From assembly GCA_946545015.1 (NCBI GenBank), contig CAMNMV010000008.1:1-37261 (forward strand): a DNA stretch of 37,261 bases, read 5' to 3'. The position numbers and the translations under genes were made by a program. Positions within the stretch are counted from its first letter, which is position 1. Each line of letters begins with the position of its first letter. The notes beneath the pieces were generated by a model. That model was not told the origin of the DNA and did not search any database. It saw only the letters and a program-made list of their open reading frames with translations. Shown piece by piece: positions 1 to 7,259 of the stretch. Source of the DNA: an uncultured Clostridium sp. (lineage in GTDB: Bacteria > Bacillota > Clostridia > TANB77 > CAG-508).

Positions 1-1
1 T

Positions 2-940
2 ACAGTAGGAAATGCAAATAAAAAATCAAATGAATGTACAATAGTAATAGATAAAGCTACATTGACATGTAAAATAACAGCTAATAAACAAAGTCCAACA
101 AATGCAAGTAGCATAATATATACATTTACATTTAATAAAAATGTAATAGGATTTACAAAAGATGATATAACAGTAGAAAATGGAGAAAAAGGAACATTTA
201 CAGGAAATGAAAATGTATATACATTAGAAGTAACAAATAATGGAAGTTGTACACAAAAAGTAATTATACCAGAAGGTGTATGTGAATCAGAGACAGGAAA
301 CTTAAATAAAAAAGTAGAAAAGACAATGGTGATAGATAAAACAGCACCAACAGTAGAAATAACATCAAATCCGTCTGGAACAACAAATGCAAGTAGTGTA
401 ACATATACATTTACATTTGATGAAGAAGTAACAGGATTTGCAAAAGAAGATGTAACAGTGGAAAATGGAACAGTAGGAGAACTACAAGGCTCAGGAAAAG
501 TATATACAATGGTAGTAACAAATGAAGGAGATTGTACACAAAAAGTAAGCGTAGCTGCTGGAAAATGTACAGATAAAGCTGGAAATGAAAATGTAGCATC
601 AAATGTATGTGAAGTAGTAATTAAAAAAGATGTAAAACCAACAACAGACAAAGTGGAAGTATTGCTAGGTGATATAGATGAAAACGGAAAAATAGAACTA
701 AATGATATAATTGCTATAATAAGACATGTAGCTGTAGAAGGAAATGCGGGAGGAAAAGAAAGCTGGAGATTAAATGACAGAAAGAAATTAATAGCAGATA
801 CAACACAAGATGGAAATATAGATTTAACAGATATAGTAAAACTAAAAAGATATTTAGCAGCAACAAGTGATCCAAATTTAGGAAATAAAAAACCAAATTG
901 GAAGGTGTTAGATAAAATAACTTTAGATAAAGTAGAGTAA
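2..940 (+). CDS. Secreted protein with Ig-like repeats and C-terminal dockerin (5' truncated)
   Basis: The frame is open back to the window edge, so this is the C-terminal part of a larger protein. Two Ig-like repeats of about 95 residues (period about 285 nt) each begin near a TNASS..YTFTF core and contain a CTQKV segment and a DK(A)T linker, resembling bacterial Ig-like domains of large surface proteins. The C-terminus (roughly nt 660-900) carries two calcium-loop segments, GDIDENGKIELNDI and DTTQDGNIDLTDI, each followed by a helix. This is the duplicated F-hand layout of a type I dockerin. Known role of the family: dockerins bind cohesins non-covalently. The next gene encodes a cohesin-like, cell-wall-anchored protein, so this product may dock onto the cell surface through it (inference). 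No anchor or catalytic domain is visible in the part seen. Confidence 0.8.
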   Translation, partial: TVGNANKKSNECTIVIDKATLTCKITANKQSPTNASSIIYTFTFNKNVIGFTKDDITVENGEKGTFTGNENVYTLEVTNNGSCTQKVIIPEGVCESETGNLNKKVEKTMVIDKTAPTVEITSNPSGTTNASSVTYTFTFDEEVTGFAKEDVTVENGTVGELQGSGKVYTMVVTNEGDCTQKVSVAAGKCTDKAGNENVASNVCEVVIKKDVKPTTDKVEVLLGDIDENGKIELNDIIAIIRHVAVEGNAGGKESWRLNDRKKLIADTTQDGNIDLTDIVKLKRYLAATSDPNLGNKKPNWKVLDKITLDKVE

Positions 941-1068
941 AATAACAAATAAATATTCTGCTATGTAATGAAAATGTAACAAAAATGTAATAAAAAAAAC
1001 ATATAACTTTAAAAAAAGAAAATATAGAATCTTTTAAAACGCCAAAATCCGTACGAATAGAGAAAAAG

Positions 1069-1097
1069 AAAGAAAATATATTTTCTTTTTTTTATTT
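1069..1097 (+). terminator. Intrinsic terminator after the dockerin gene
   Basis: A perfect 10-bp palindrome, AAAGAAAATA/TATTTTCTTT (1069-1078/1079-1088), is followed by a T-rich tract. It is AT-only apart from one G/C pair per arm and has no real loop, so efficiency is uncertain. Confidence 0.45.
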
Positions 1098-1148
1098 TAA
1101 AAATATAAAATAGTAATTTTTGTATTTTAATTTGTAAAAAATATATGA

Positions 1149-1154
1149 TATAAT
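1149..1154 (+). promoter_or_regulatory. -10 element (TATAAT) for the cohesin-like gene
   Basis: A perfect TATAAT lies 40 nt upstream of the chosen ATG at 1195. No convincing -35 is seen at 16-18 bp spacing (TTTGTA is too close, TTGTAT too far), so only the -10 is called. Confidence 0.4.
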
Positions 1155-1194
1155 CATCATAAGAAAATAGGATATAATGAAAAGAGGAATACAC

Positions 1195-2013
1195 ATGAAA
1201 AAGGCAATTGTTAGTATTTTAATAATGATTTTAGTTTTTGGTGTTGGAATGGTTAGTTCTTATGCTGATGAAGAATATAGTTGTGATGTGGAATTAAATC
1301 CATCAAAAGAAACTGTTAAACCAGGAGAAGAATTTATAGTAAAAGTAAGAGCTAAAAATATAAATGCTGGAGAAGGAATAGTTGGAGCAAAGGCATCATT
1401 TATAGAAGAAGAAAATAATGATTTTGAATTAGTAGAATTAGTAAAAGAGTCAGATTGGGGAGATTTGACTATGACTGCTAGTATGATAGTAGCTGCAAGA
1501 GACGGAACATTACCTAGTTCTGAAGATCAAGATATGTTTTCATTAAAATTAAAAGTAAAAGATGGAACTGAAGATGGAGAATATACAATAAAATTAAGTG
1601 ATGTTAATATTTGTACTGATGACCTTGAAAATATAGATTTAGGAGAAATAACAAAAACTATAGCAGTAAAAGCAAATGGTGAAGAAGAAAAGAAGGATGA
1701 CGAGAAAAAAGACGACGAGAAAAAAGATGATGAGAAAAAAGCTGATGATAAAAAAGACGGTGATAAGAAAGATGACGAACAAAAACAAAATGATGGTAAT
1801 AAGCAAGATGAAAAACAAAATGATAATTCAAAGAAAGAAGAATCATCAAAAAGAGAAACTGAACCAACAAAACAAGTTGATTCTTCAACTACTGGAGGAA
1901 AAGAAATACCAAAAACAGGAGTTGGTAGCTTGATTGGAGCTGGAGTAGTTGCAGCAATTGCTATAGCAGTAATTTCTTACAAGAAATATAATAAATATAA
2001 ATCAGTAAAATAA
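1195..2013 (+). CDS. Cohesin-like domain protein with sortase anchor (IPKTG)
   Basis: The 272-aa protein starts at the ATG at 1195, preceded by AGAGGA; an upstream in-frame ATG at 1177 has no ribosome site and would spoil the signal peptide. In order: a signal peptide (residues about 1-24), a cohesin-like beta domain (about 28-160: an opening strand, KPGEEFIVKVRAKN, later a SLKLKVKDGTEDGEYTIKL edge), a Lys/Asp-rich low-complexity spacer with KKDDE repeats (about 165-235), and a cell-wall sorting signal made of IPKTG, a hydrophobic segment and a basic tail. Known: such proteins are cleaved at T-G by sortase and linked to peptidoglycan. The I in place of L is a common variant. The upstream neighbour ends in a dockerin, so the two could form a surface scaffold pair. 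The cohesin call rests on fold-level pattern and is moderate. Confidence 0.75.
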   Translation: MKKAIVSILIMILVFGVGMVSSYADEEYSCDVELNPSKETVKPGEEFIVKVRAKNINAGEGIVGAKASFIEEENNDFELVELVKESDWGDLTMTASMIVAARDGTLPSSEDQDMFSLKLKVKDGTEDGEYTIKLSDVNICTDDLENIDLGEITKTIAVKANGEEEKKDDEKKDDEKKDDEKKADDKKDGDKKDDEQKQNDGNKQDEKQNDNSKKEESSKRETEPTKQVDSSTTGGKEIPKTGVGSLIGAGVVAAIAIAVISYKKYNKYKSVK

Positions 2014-2024
2014 TGTTTTTAGGT

Positions 2025-2140
2025 CTGCTTTTGGGGACACTTCAAAAAAACATATAGCTTACAATCTCTCATAATATTAAATGGGAGATTGTTTTTTTTG
2101 TTATGGCGGACCTGTTTTTTTGAAGTGTCCCCAAAAACAG
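2025..2140. repeat. REP/BIME-like inverted repeat element
   Basis: Two 28-nt arms (2025-2052 and 2113-2140) are inverted copies differing at one base; each contains the core GGGGACACTTC with flanking A/T runs. A third copy of the same core occurs at 7027-7056. The sequence resembles REP-type repeats of Clostridia mobilised by IS200-like (RAYT/Y1) transposases; no transposase is present in the window. The element encloses a terminator and abuts the mfd promoter. Confidence 0.65.
2061..2099 (+). terminator. Intrinsic terminator inside the REP-like element
   Basis: Stem ACAATCTCTC (2061-2070) pairs with GGGAGATTGT (2083-2092), including two G-T wobbles, and is followed by seven or more T. It ends the cohesin-like gene transcript. 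Confidence 0.75.
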
Positions 2141-2169
2141 TTGAAAAAAAAGAGAAAACATGATATAAT
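2141..2169 (+). promoter_or_regulatory. Sigma-A promoter of mfd
   Basis: TTGAAA (2141-2146), 17 bp, TATAAT (2164-2169). The -35 begins at the base after the REP-like right arm. Confidence 0.75.
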
Positions 2170-2208
2170 TCATATATTGTAAATACGTATTAAAGGAGCT
2201 GACACTGA

Positions 2209-5200
2209 TTGAATACAATAATAGGTAAACTTGGAAAAAGTGCTAAGTTTGTTGATTTGATTAAAGAAATAGAAAATAAAAAAAGTCCGATAGAAATATC
2301 GGGCTTAATTGGCGTGGGAGGAATTGGATTAGTTGCTGGTATAAATGAGTTTACAAAGAAACCATTATGTATTGTTACATATAATGAAATTCAAGCTAAA
2401 AGAATAAAAGATGATTTGGAGTATTTTACAGATAAAATAGTAATGTTTCCTAAAAAAGAAGTAGTAACTTATGATTATGTAGCAGAAAGTAAAGATTTAC
2501 CATATCAGAGAATAGAGGCTTTGAATGAAATAGTAAGTAAAAAGAATTTGATAGTTGTTACAACAATTGAAGCAATAATGCAAAGATTGCCAGCCAAATC
2601 GGTTTTATATAAAAATGCTATAGATTTTAAAATTGGAGATATAAAAGATTTAGAAAAAATAAAACAACAATTAATCGAATTAGGATATGTTAGGTATGAG
2701 CTTATTGATGGAAGAGGGCAATTTTCAGTAAGAGGTGGTATCTTAGATATTTCATTAACTGAAGAACTGGGAGTTAGAGTTGAATTTTGGGGTGATGAAA
2801 TAGATTCAATAAGAACATTTAGTATATCTAGCCAAAGATCAATTAAAACAATAGACAAAATCTCTATTAAGCCAGCTCATGAATATATTTTAGAACAACC
2901 TAAAGAAAATATATGTAATAATATAAGAAAAAAGGTATTAAATGAAAAGCAAGAAGAAAATTCAAACCAAGATATTGAACAAATTTTACATGGCGATTAT
3001 ATAAGTAAAGTGGATAAATATTTTGATTGTTTTTATGAGAAACAAGAAAATTTATTAGATTATTTAAATAGTAATTATATTATTGTATTTGATGATATTT
3101 CTAAAATACAACAAAGAGAGAGCAATATAAATAAAGATAATAAAAGTTTAATGAGTTCACTTTTAGAAAAAAATAAGATAATTCCTGAAGCTATACAAAA
3201 TATACAAACATTTGAAACTATAATCGAAGATATAAATGATAGACAACAAATATATTTAGAAAAGTTTGATGATAAATCAAATATTCAAGCAGAAAAATAT
3301 AGTTTTAAATATCGAGAAATAAACTATTTTAAAAGTGAAATAGAAGAATTAGTAAAAGACTTAAGAAAATGGATGAATGAAAATAAAGAAGTTATAGTTT
3401 TAGTTGATAACAAAGAAAAAATAAAAAAGTTAAAAGCCATTTTTGAAAAAGAAGAGATAATATATAAGATAGAAGAAAATCTTGATAAAACTATTATAGC
3501 AAAATCACAAGAAAGTATTGTTACACTTTCTGTTGGAAAAATAACAACTGGATTTGAAAATTTTGAATTAAATCAAATAGTTATATCAGCTGATAACATA
3601 GTTGATGGCGATAAAAAGAAAAGAAAAGTTGTAAGTTCAGTATATAAAGATGGAGAAAAAATTGTATTTGCAGATCTTAAAATTGGAGATTATGTTGTGC
3701 ATAAAACTTATGGAATAGGTGTTTATATTGGCGTAAATACAATAAAAGCAGATGGTATAACCAAAGATTATATTAAGATTAAATATCAAAATGATGCTAT
3801 ACTTTATATTCCAACAAATGCATTAGATACTATTAGAAAATACATTGGGGGAGATGGTGCAAAACCTAAAATTAATAGACTTGGAAGTAAAGATTGGCAA
3901 AATACAAAAGCAAAAGTAAAGAAGAATTTAAGAGAAGTAGCTAAAGAATTAATTGAACTTTATGCAAAAAGAGAACATTCAAAAGGTTATGCATTTAGTC
4001 CTGATACACCTTGGCAGAATCAATTTGAAGAGAGATTTCCATATCAAGAAACTGATGATCAATTAAGATGTATTGAAGAAGTAAAAAAAGATATGGAAAA
4101 TGTAAAGCCAATGGATAGATTACTTTGTGGAGATGTTGGTTATGGCAAAACAGAAGTTGCAATAAGAGCAGCCTTTAAAGCTGTTATGGATCAAAAACAA
4201 GTTGCATATTTAGCGCCTACAACAGTCCTTGCAGAACAACAATATGAAGAATTTAAATCAAGAATGGAAGAATTTGCAATTAAAGTTGAGATATTAAATA
4301 GATTTAAAACAAAGAAATATCAAGATGAAGTAGTAAAAAAATTAAAGCTTGGAGAAGTAGATGTTGTTGTAGGAACACATAGATTATTAAGTAAAGATGT
4401 AGAGTTTAAAGATTTAGGATTATTAATAATAGATGAAGAGCATAGATTTGGAGTAAAAGATAAAGAAAAAATAAAACAATATAAAACAAATGTTGATGTA
4501 TTAACAATGACAGCAACTCCAATACCTAGAACAATGCATATGTCAATTGTAGGTGTTAGAGATATGTCTGTAATTTACGATCCACCACAAAATAGAAAAC
4601 CAGTTCAGACATATGTTTTAGAATATGATGAAGAAATAATCAAAGAAGCAATAACAAAAGAATTAGAACGTAATGGCCAAGTTTTCTATATATTTAATAA
4701 TGTAGAAGGAATAGAAAGAAAAGCAAATTCAATATCAAGATTAGTTCCAGAAGCTAGAGTATCATTTGCACATGGACAAATGACAGGTAGCAAAATAGAA
4801 GAAATAATGAAAGAATTTACAGATGGTGAAACAAATGTCCTTGTTTGTACAACAATTTTAGAATCAGGAATCGATATTCCAAATGCAAATACAATAATTG
4901 TTGAAAATGCTGATAGAATGGGGTTAGCACAACTTTATCAAATAAGAGGAAGAGTAGGCCGTGCAGACAAACAAGCATATAGTTATATTACTTATAAAAA
5001 AGATAAAATGTTATCAGAAGTTGCAGATAAAAGATTAAAAGCAATAAAAGAATTTACTGAATTTGGATCTGGATTCAAAATTGCGATGAGAGATTTAGAG
5101 ATAAGAGGAGCGGGAAGTTTACTTGGTGAAATTCAATCTGGACATTTAGAACAAGTAGGATATGAAACATATTGTACATTACTAGATGAAGTAATCAAAG

Positions 5201-5685
5201 AATCAAAAGGAATAAAAGTAGAAGAAATTCCAGATATTCAAATAGATTTAAATGTTACAAGTTATATACCAGATGAATATATATCAGATTCAAGTCAAAA
5301 AATTGAGATTTATCAAAATATTGCATTGTGTAAAAATGAACAAAATATTCAAGATGTAATAGATGAGATAATAGATAGATATGGTAATATGCCAAAAGAA
5401 TTAGAAAACTTAATAAGCATTGCTAGAATAAAATATTTAGCAAAAGAATTAAAAATATCAAAAATTATTAGTAGAAAAACTGCTGTTGTGTTTACTTTTG
5501 AAGGAAATGGAGATAATATTGATATAGCAAATTTGGTAAAAAAATATAGAAACAGAATTAAATTTTCTGCTGGAATTAAACCTATGGTTACATTTGAGAT
5601 TGGTTCAACAGATGAAAAAACTATTTTAAAACAAGTAACGGATTTTTTAAAAGATGATAGTTTTAATAAAATTATTAGTGATTAA
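2209..5685 (+). CDS. mfd: Transcription-repair coupling factor Mfd
   Basis: An ATP-driven DNA translocase that removes RNA polymerase stalled at lesions and recruits UvrA. The 1158-aa length matches the family. In order: UvrB-like N-terminal module with LPYQRIEAL (about residues 95-110), RNAP-interaction domain beginning near KIGDYVVHKTYGIGVYIGV (about 490), helicase lobe 1 with Walker A GDVGYGKTEVA (about 642) and Walker B-type DEEH (about 741), motif III TATPIPRT, lobe 2 with QIRGRVGR, and a C-terminal TRCF domain. Start is TTG at 2209, with AAGGAG ten bases upstream; no ATG fits better. It has its own promoter and is followed after 12 nt by the methyltransferase gene, probably in one operon. 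Confident identification. Confidence 0.97.
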   Translation: MNTIIGKLGKSAKFVDLIKEIENKKSPIEISGLIGVGGIGLVAGINEFTKKPLCIVTYNEIQAKRIKDDLEYFTDKIVMFPKKEVVTYDYVAESKDLPYQRIEALNEIVSKKNLIVVTTIEAIMQRLPAKSVLYKNAIDFKIGDIKDLEKIKQQLIELGYVRYELIDGRGQFSVRGGILDISLTEELGVRVEFWGDEIDSIRTFSISSQRSIKTIDKISIKPAHEYILEQPKENICNNIRKKVLNEKQEENSNQDIEQILHGDYISKVDKYFDCFYEKQENLLDYLNSNYIIVFDDISKIQQRESNINKDNKSLMSSLLEKNKIIPEAIQNIQTFETIIEDINDRQQIYLEKFDDKSNIQAEKYSFKYREINYFKSEIEELVKDLRKWMNENKEVIVLVDNKEKIKKLKAIFEKEEIIYKIEENLDKTIIAKSQESIVTLSVGKITTGFENFELNQIVISADNIVDGDKKKRKVVSSVYKDGEKIVFADLKIGDYVVHKTYGIGVYIGVNTIKADGITKDYIKIKYQNDAILYIPTNALDTIRKYIGGDGAKPKINRLGSKDWQNTKAKVKKNLREVAKELIELYAKREHSKGYAFSPDTPWQNQFEERFPYQETDDQLRCIEEVKKDMENVKPMDRLLCGDVGYGKTEVAIRAAFKAVMDQKQVAYLAPTTVLAEQQYEEFKSRMEEFAIKVEILNRFKTKKYQDEVVKKLKLGEVDVVVGTHRLLSKDVEFKDLGLLIIDEEHRFGVKDKEKIKQYKTNVDVLTMTATPIPRTMHMSIVGVRDMSVIYDPPQNRKPVQTYVLEYDEEIIKEAITKELERNGQVFYIFNNVEGIERKANSISRLVPEARVSFAHGQMTGSKIEEIMKEFTDGETNVLVCTTILESGIDIPNANTIIVENADRMGLAQLYQIRGRVGRADKQAYSYITYKKDKMLSEVADKRLKAIKEFTEFGSGFKIAMRDLEIRGAGSLLGEIQSGHLEQVGYETYCTLLDEVIKESKGIKVEEIPDIQIDLNVTSYIPDEYISDSSQKIEIYQNIALCKNEQNIQDVIDEIIDRYGNMPKELENLISIARIKYLAKELKISKIISRKTAVVFTFEGNGDNIDIANLVKKYRNRIKFSAGIKPMVTFEIGSTDEKTILKQVTDFLKDDSFNKIISD

Positions 5686-5697
5686 TTGGGGGTAATT

Positions 5698-6489
5698 ATG
5701 CAAAAAATCACAAGTAAAGATAATGAATTTATCAAACATATAAAAAAATTAAAAGATAAAAAATATCGAGATTTGAATAATGAATATATGATAGAAGGAA
5801 TTAAATTAGTAAAAGAAGCAATTCAAGAAAAGGCTGAAATAAAACAAATAATAATTTGTGAAGAGTGTGATAACACTGAAATAATTCCTAAAGAATTAAC
5901 TTATGAAATTGCTAAATATGAGTGTATTTATGTTACAAAACAAATATTTAATTCAATAACTGAAGTTAAAAATCCACAAGGAATATTAGCAGTTGTAAGT
6001 AAAGAAAACACAGAAAATGGAATTGATTATTCTCAAGATATTATAGTTGCTTTAGATGATTTACAAGATCCAGGAAACTTAGGAACAATACTTCGTACAG
6101 TAGATAGTATAGGACTTACACAAATATTAGTATCTAAAGGAACAGCGGATTGCTTTAATCCCAAAGTAGTACGTTCTACAATGGGAGCAATATTTAGAGT
6201 CAAAATCATTGAATGTGAAGACTTAAAAAATACATTAAAAGAAATGAAAAATCATCATTTTAAAATAATGGTTACATCACTTCAAACTAATAATTCTATT
6301 TATGATGTTGATTATAATAAAAAAGTAATAGTTGTTGGAAATGAAGCTAATGGTGTTGAAAAAGAAATACAAGATATGGCAGATGAAAAAGTAAAAATAC
6401 CAATGTTAGGTAAAACAGAAAGCTTAAATGCCTCTGTTGCAACAGGTATAGTCCTTTATGAATATGTAAGGCAGAGATTAAATAAATAG
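5698..6489 (+). CDS. TrmH/SpoU-family RNA 2'-O-methyltransferase
   Basis: A 263-aa SPOUT-fold enzyme using S-adenosylmethionine to methylate a ribose 2'-OH in rRNA or tRNA; the exact target cannot be read. The N-terminal part (about 1-95) is the substrate-binding domain seen in RlmB/TsnR relatives, with YMIEGIKLVKEA. The catalytic part shows the three family motifs: NLGTILRT (motif 1, conserved Arg), VVGNEANGV (motif 2), and SLNASVATGI (motif 3, forming the knotted cofactor site). The ATG at 5698 is chosen because GGGGGT lies just before it; the TTG at 5686 abuts the mfd stop without a site of its own. It sits between mfd and trmL and is likely co-transcribed with both. Confidence 0.9.
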   Translation: MQKITSKDNEFIKHIKKLKDKKYRDLNNEYMIEGIKLVKEAIQEKAEIKQIIICEECDNTEIIPKELTYEIAKYECIYVTKQIFNSITEVKNPQGILAVVSKENTENGIDYSQDIIVALDDLQDPGNLGTILRTVDSIGLTQILVSKGTADCFNPKVVRSTMGAIFRVKIIECEDLKNTLKEMKNHHFKIMVTSLQTNNSIYDVDYNKKVIVVGNEANGVEKEIQDMADEKVKIPMLGKTESLNASVATGIVLYEYVRQRLNK

Positions 6490-6514
6490 TGTGAAAATGG
6501 AAAAGAGGATAAGT

Positions 6515-7015
6515 ATGAAATTAAATATAGTAATGGTAGAACCAGAAATACCACAAAATACAGGTAATATTGCAAGAACATGTGCGATAACAGGTGCAAA
6601 ATTACATTTAGTTCATCCATTAGGATTTAAAATAGATGAAAAATCAATAAAAAGGGCTGGACTTGATTATTGGGATAAATTAGATATAGAAGAACATATT
6701 TCATTAGATGAATTTTTGAAGAAATATCCACCAGAAGAAAATAATATGTTTTTTGCTACAACTAAGGGAAAAACTAAATATACTGATATTAATTATTCTA
6801 CAATGGATGAAGTATTTGTATTATATGGTAAAGAAACAAAAGGCTTGCCAGAATGGTTATTAGAAAAATATTTAGATCAAAAAACAATAAGAATACCAAT
6901 GCTTCCAACATTAAGATCTTTAAATTTATCAAATTCAGTTGCAATTATTACTTATGAAATATTAAGACAACACAATTTTGAAGAACTACAAGAAATAAGT
7001 ACATATTTTGATTAA
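6515..7015 (+). CDS. trmL: tRNA (cytidine/uridine-34-2'-O)-methyltransferase TrmL
   Basis: A 166-aa minimal SPOUT methyltransferase that modifies the ribose of the tRNA wobble base. It has VEPEIPQNTGNIART at the N-terminus, LHPLGF-like VHPLGFKIDEK, YGKETKGLPEWLL in the cofactor region and the closing IPMLPTLRSLNLSNSVAI motif, all hallmarks of TrmL (YibK). Length fits. ATG 6515 is chosen because AGAGGA lies five bases upstream; the GTG at 6491 would add eight residues absent from the family. It lies 25 nt after the SpoU-family gene and ends the mfd operon; a REP-like half-site and a terminator follow. Confidence 0.93.
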   Translation: MKLNIVMVEPEIPQNTGNIARTCAITGAKLHLVHPLGFKIDEKSIKRAGLDYWDKLDIEEHISLDEFLKKYPPEENNMFFATTKGKTKYTDINYSTMDEVFVLYGKETKGLPEWLLEKYLDQKTIRIPMLPTLRSLNLSNSVAIITYEILRQHNFEELQEISTYFD

Positions 7016-7026
7016 TGGTTTTGGGA

Positions 7027-7056
7027 TGTTTTTGGGGACACTTCAAAAAAACAGGT
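7027..7056. repeat. REP-like half-site (solo copy)
   Basis: The sequence around GGGGACACTTC with flanking T and A runs and a closing ACAGG repeats the arm seen at 2113-2140 (as its reverse complement). It lies 11 nt after the trmL stop. No inverted partner is visible nearby, so it appears solitary. Confidence 0.6.
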
Positions 7057-7096
7057 TAGTTATTGCATTAAAATGAGGAATAAAAATAAAAAAGAT

Positions 7097-7145
7097 AAAG
7101 TCGAATTTTGCGATGAAATTTAATTGCAAAGTTCGACTTTTGTAA
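7097..7145 (+). terminator. Terminator after trmL
   Basis: AAAGTCGAA (7097-7105) pairs with TTCGACTTT (7132-7140); an inner TTTGC/GCAAA pairing extends the stem. The T tract is short and broken (TTTTGTAATATTATTT). Confidence 0.6.
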
Positions 7146-7192
7146 TATTATTTAAGATAAGATTGATTAGACTAAAAAATCCTAAAAAACAA

Positions 7193-7221
7193 TTGAAAAT
7201 AAAAAAAGCTTAGGGTATAAT
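7193..7221 (+). promoter_or_regulatory. Sigma-A promoter of smc
   Basis: TTGAAA (7193-7198), 17 bp, TATAAT (7216-7221), followed by AAGGTG and the ATG at 7260. Confidence 0.75.
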
Positions 7222-7259
7222 ACAAAAGGAAAAATATGAGAAATATAAGGTGATAATAA

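Noticed and set aside
1021..1100. c-di-GMP riboswitch upstream of the cohesin-like gene
   Set aside because: The region lacks the conserved core helices and tetraloop-receptor motifs; only a short G/C-containing stretch was seen.
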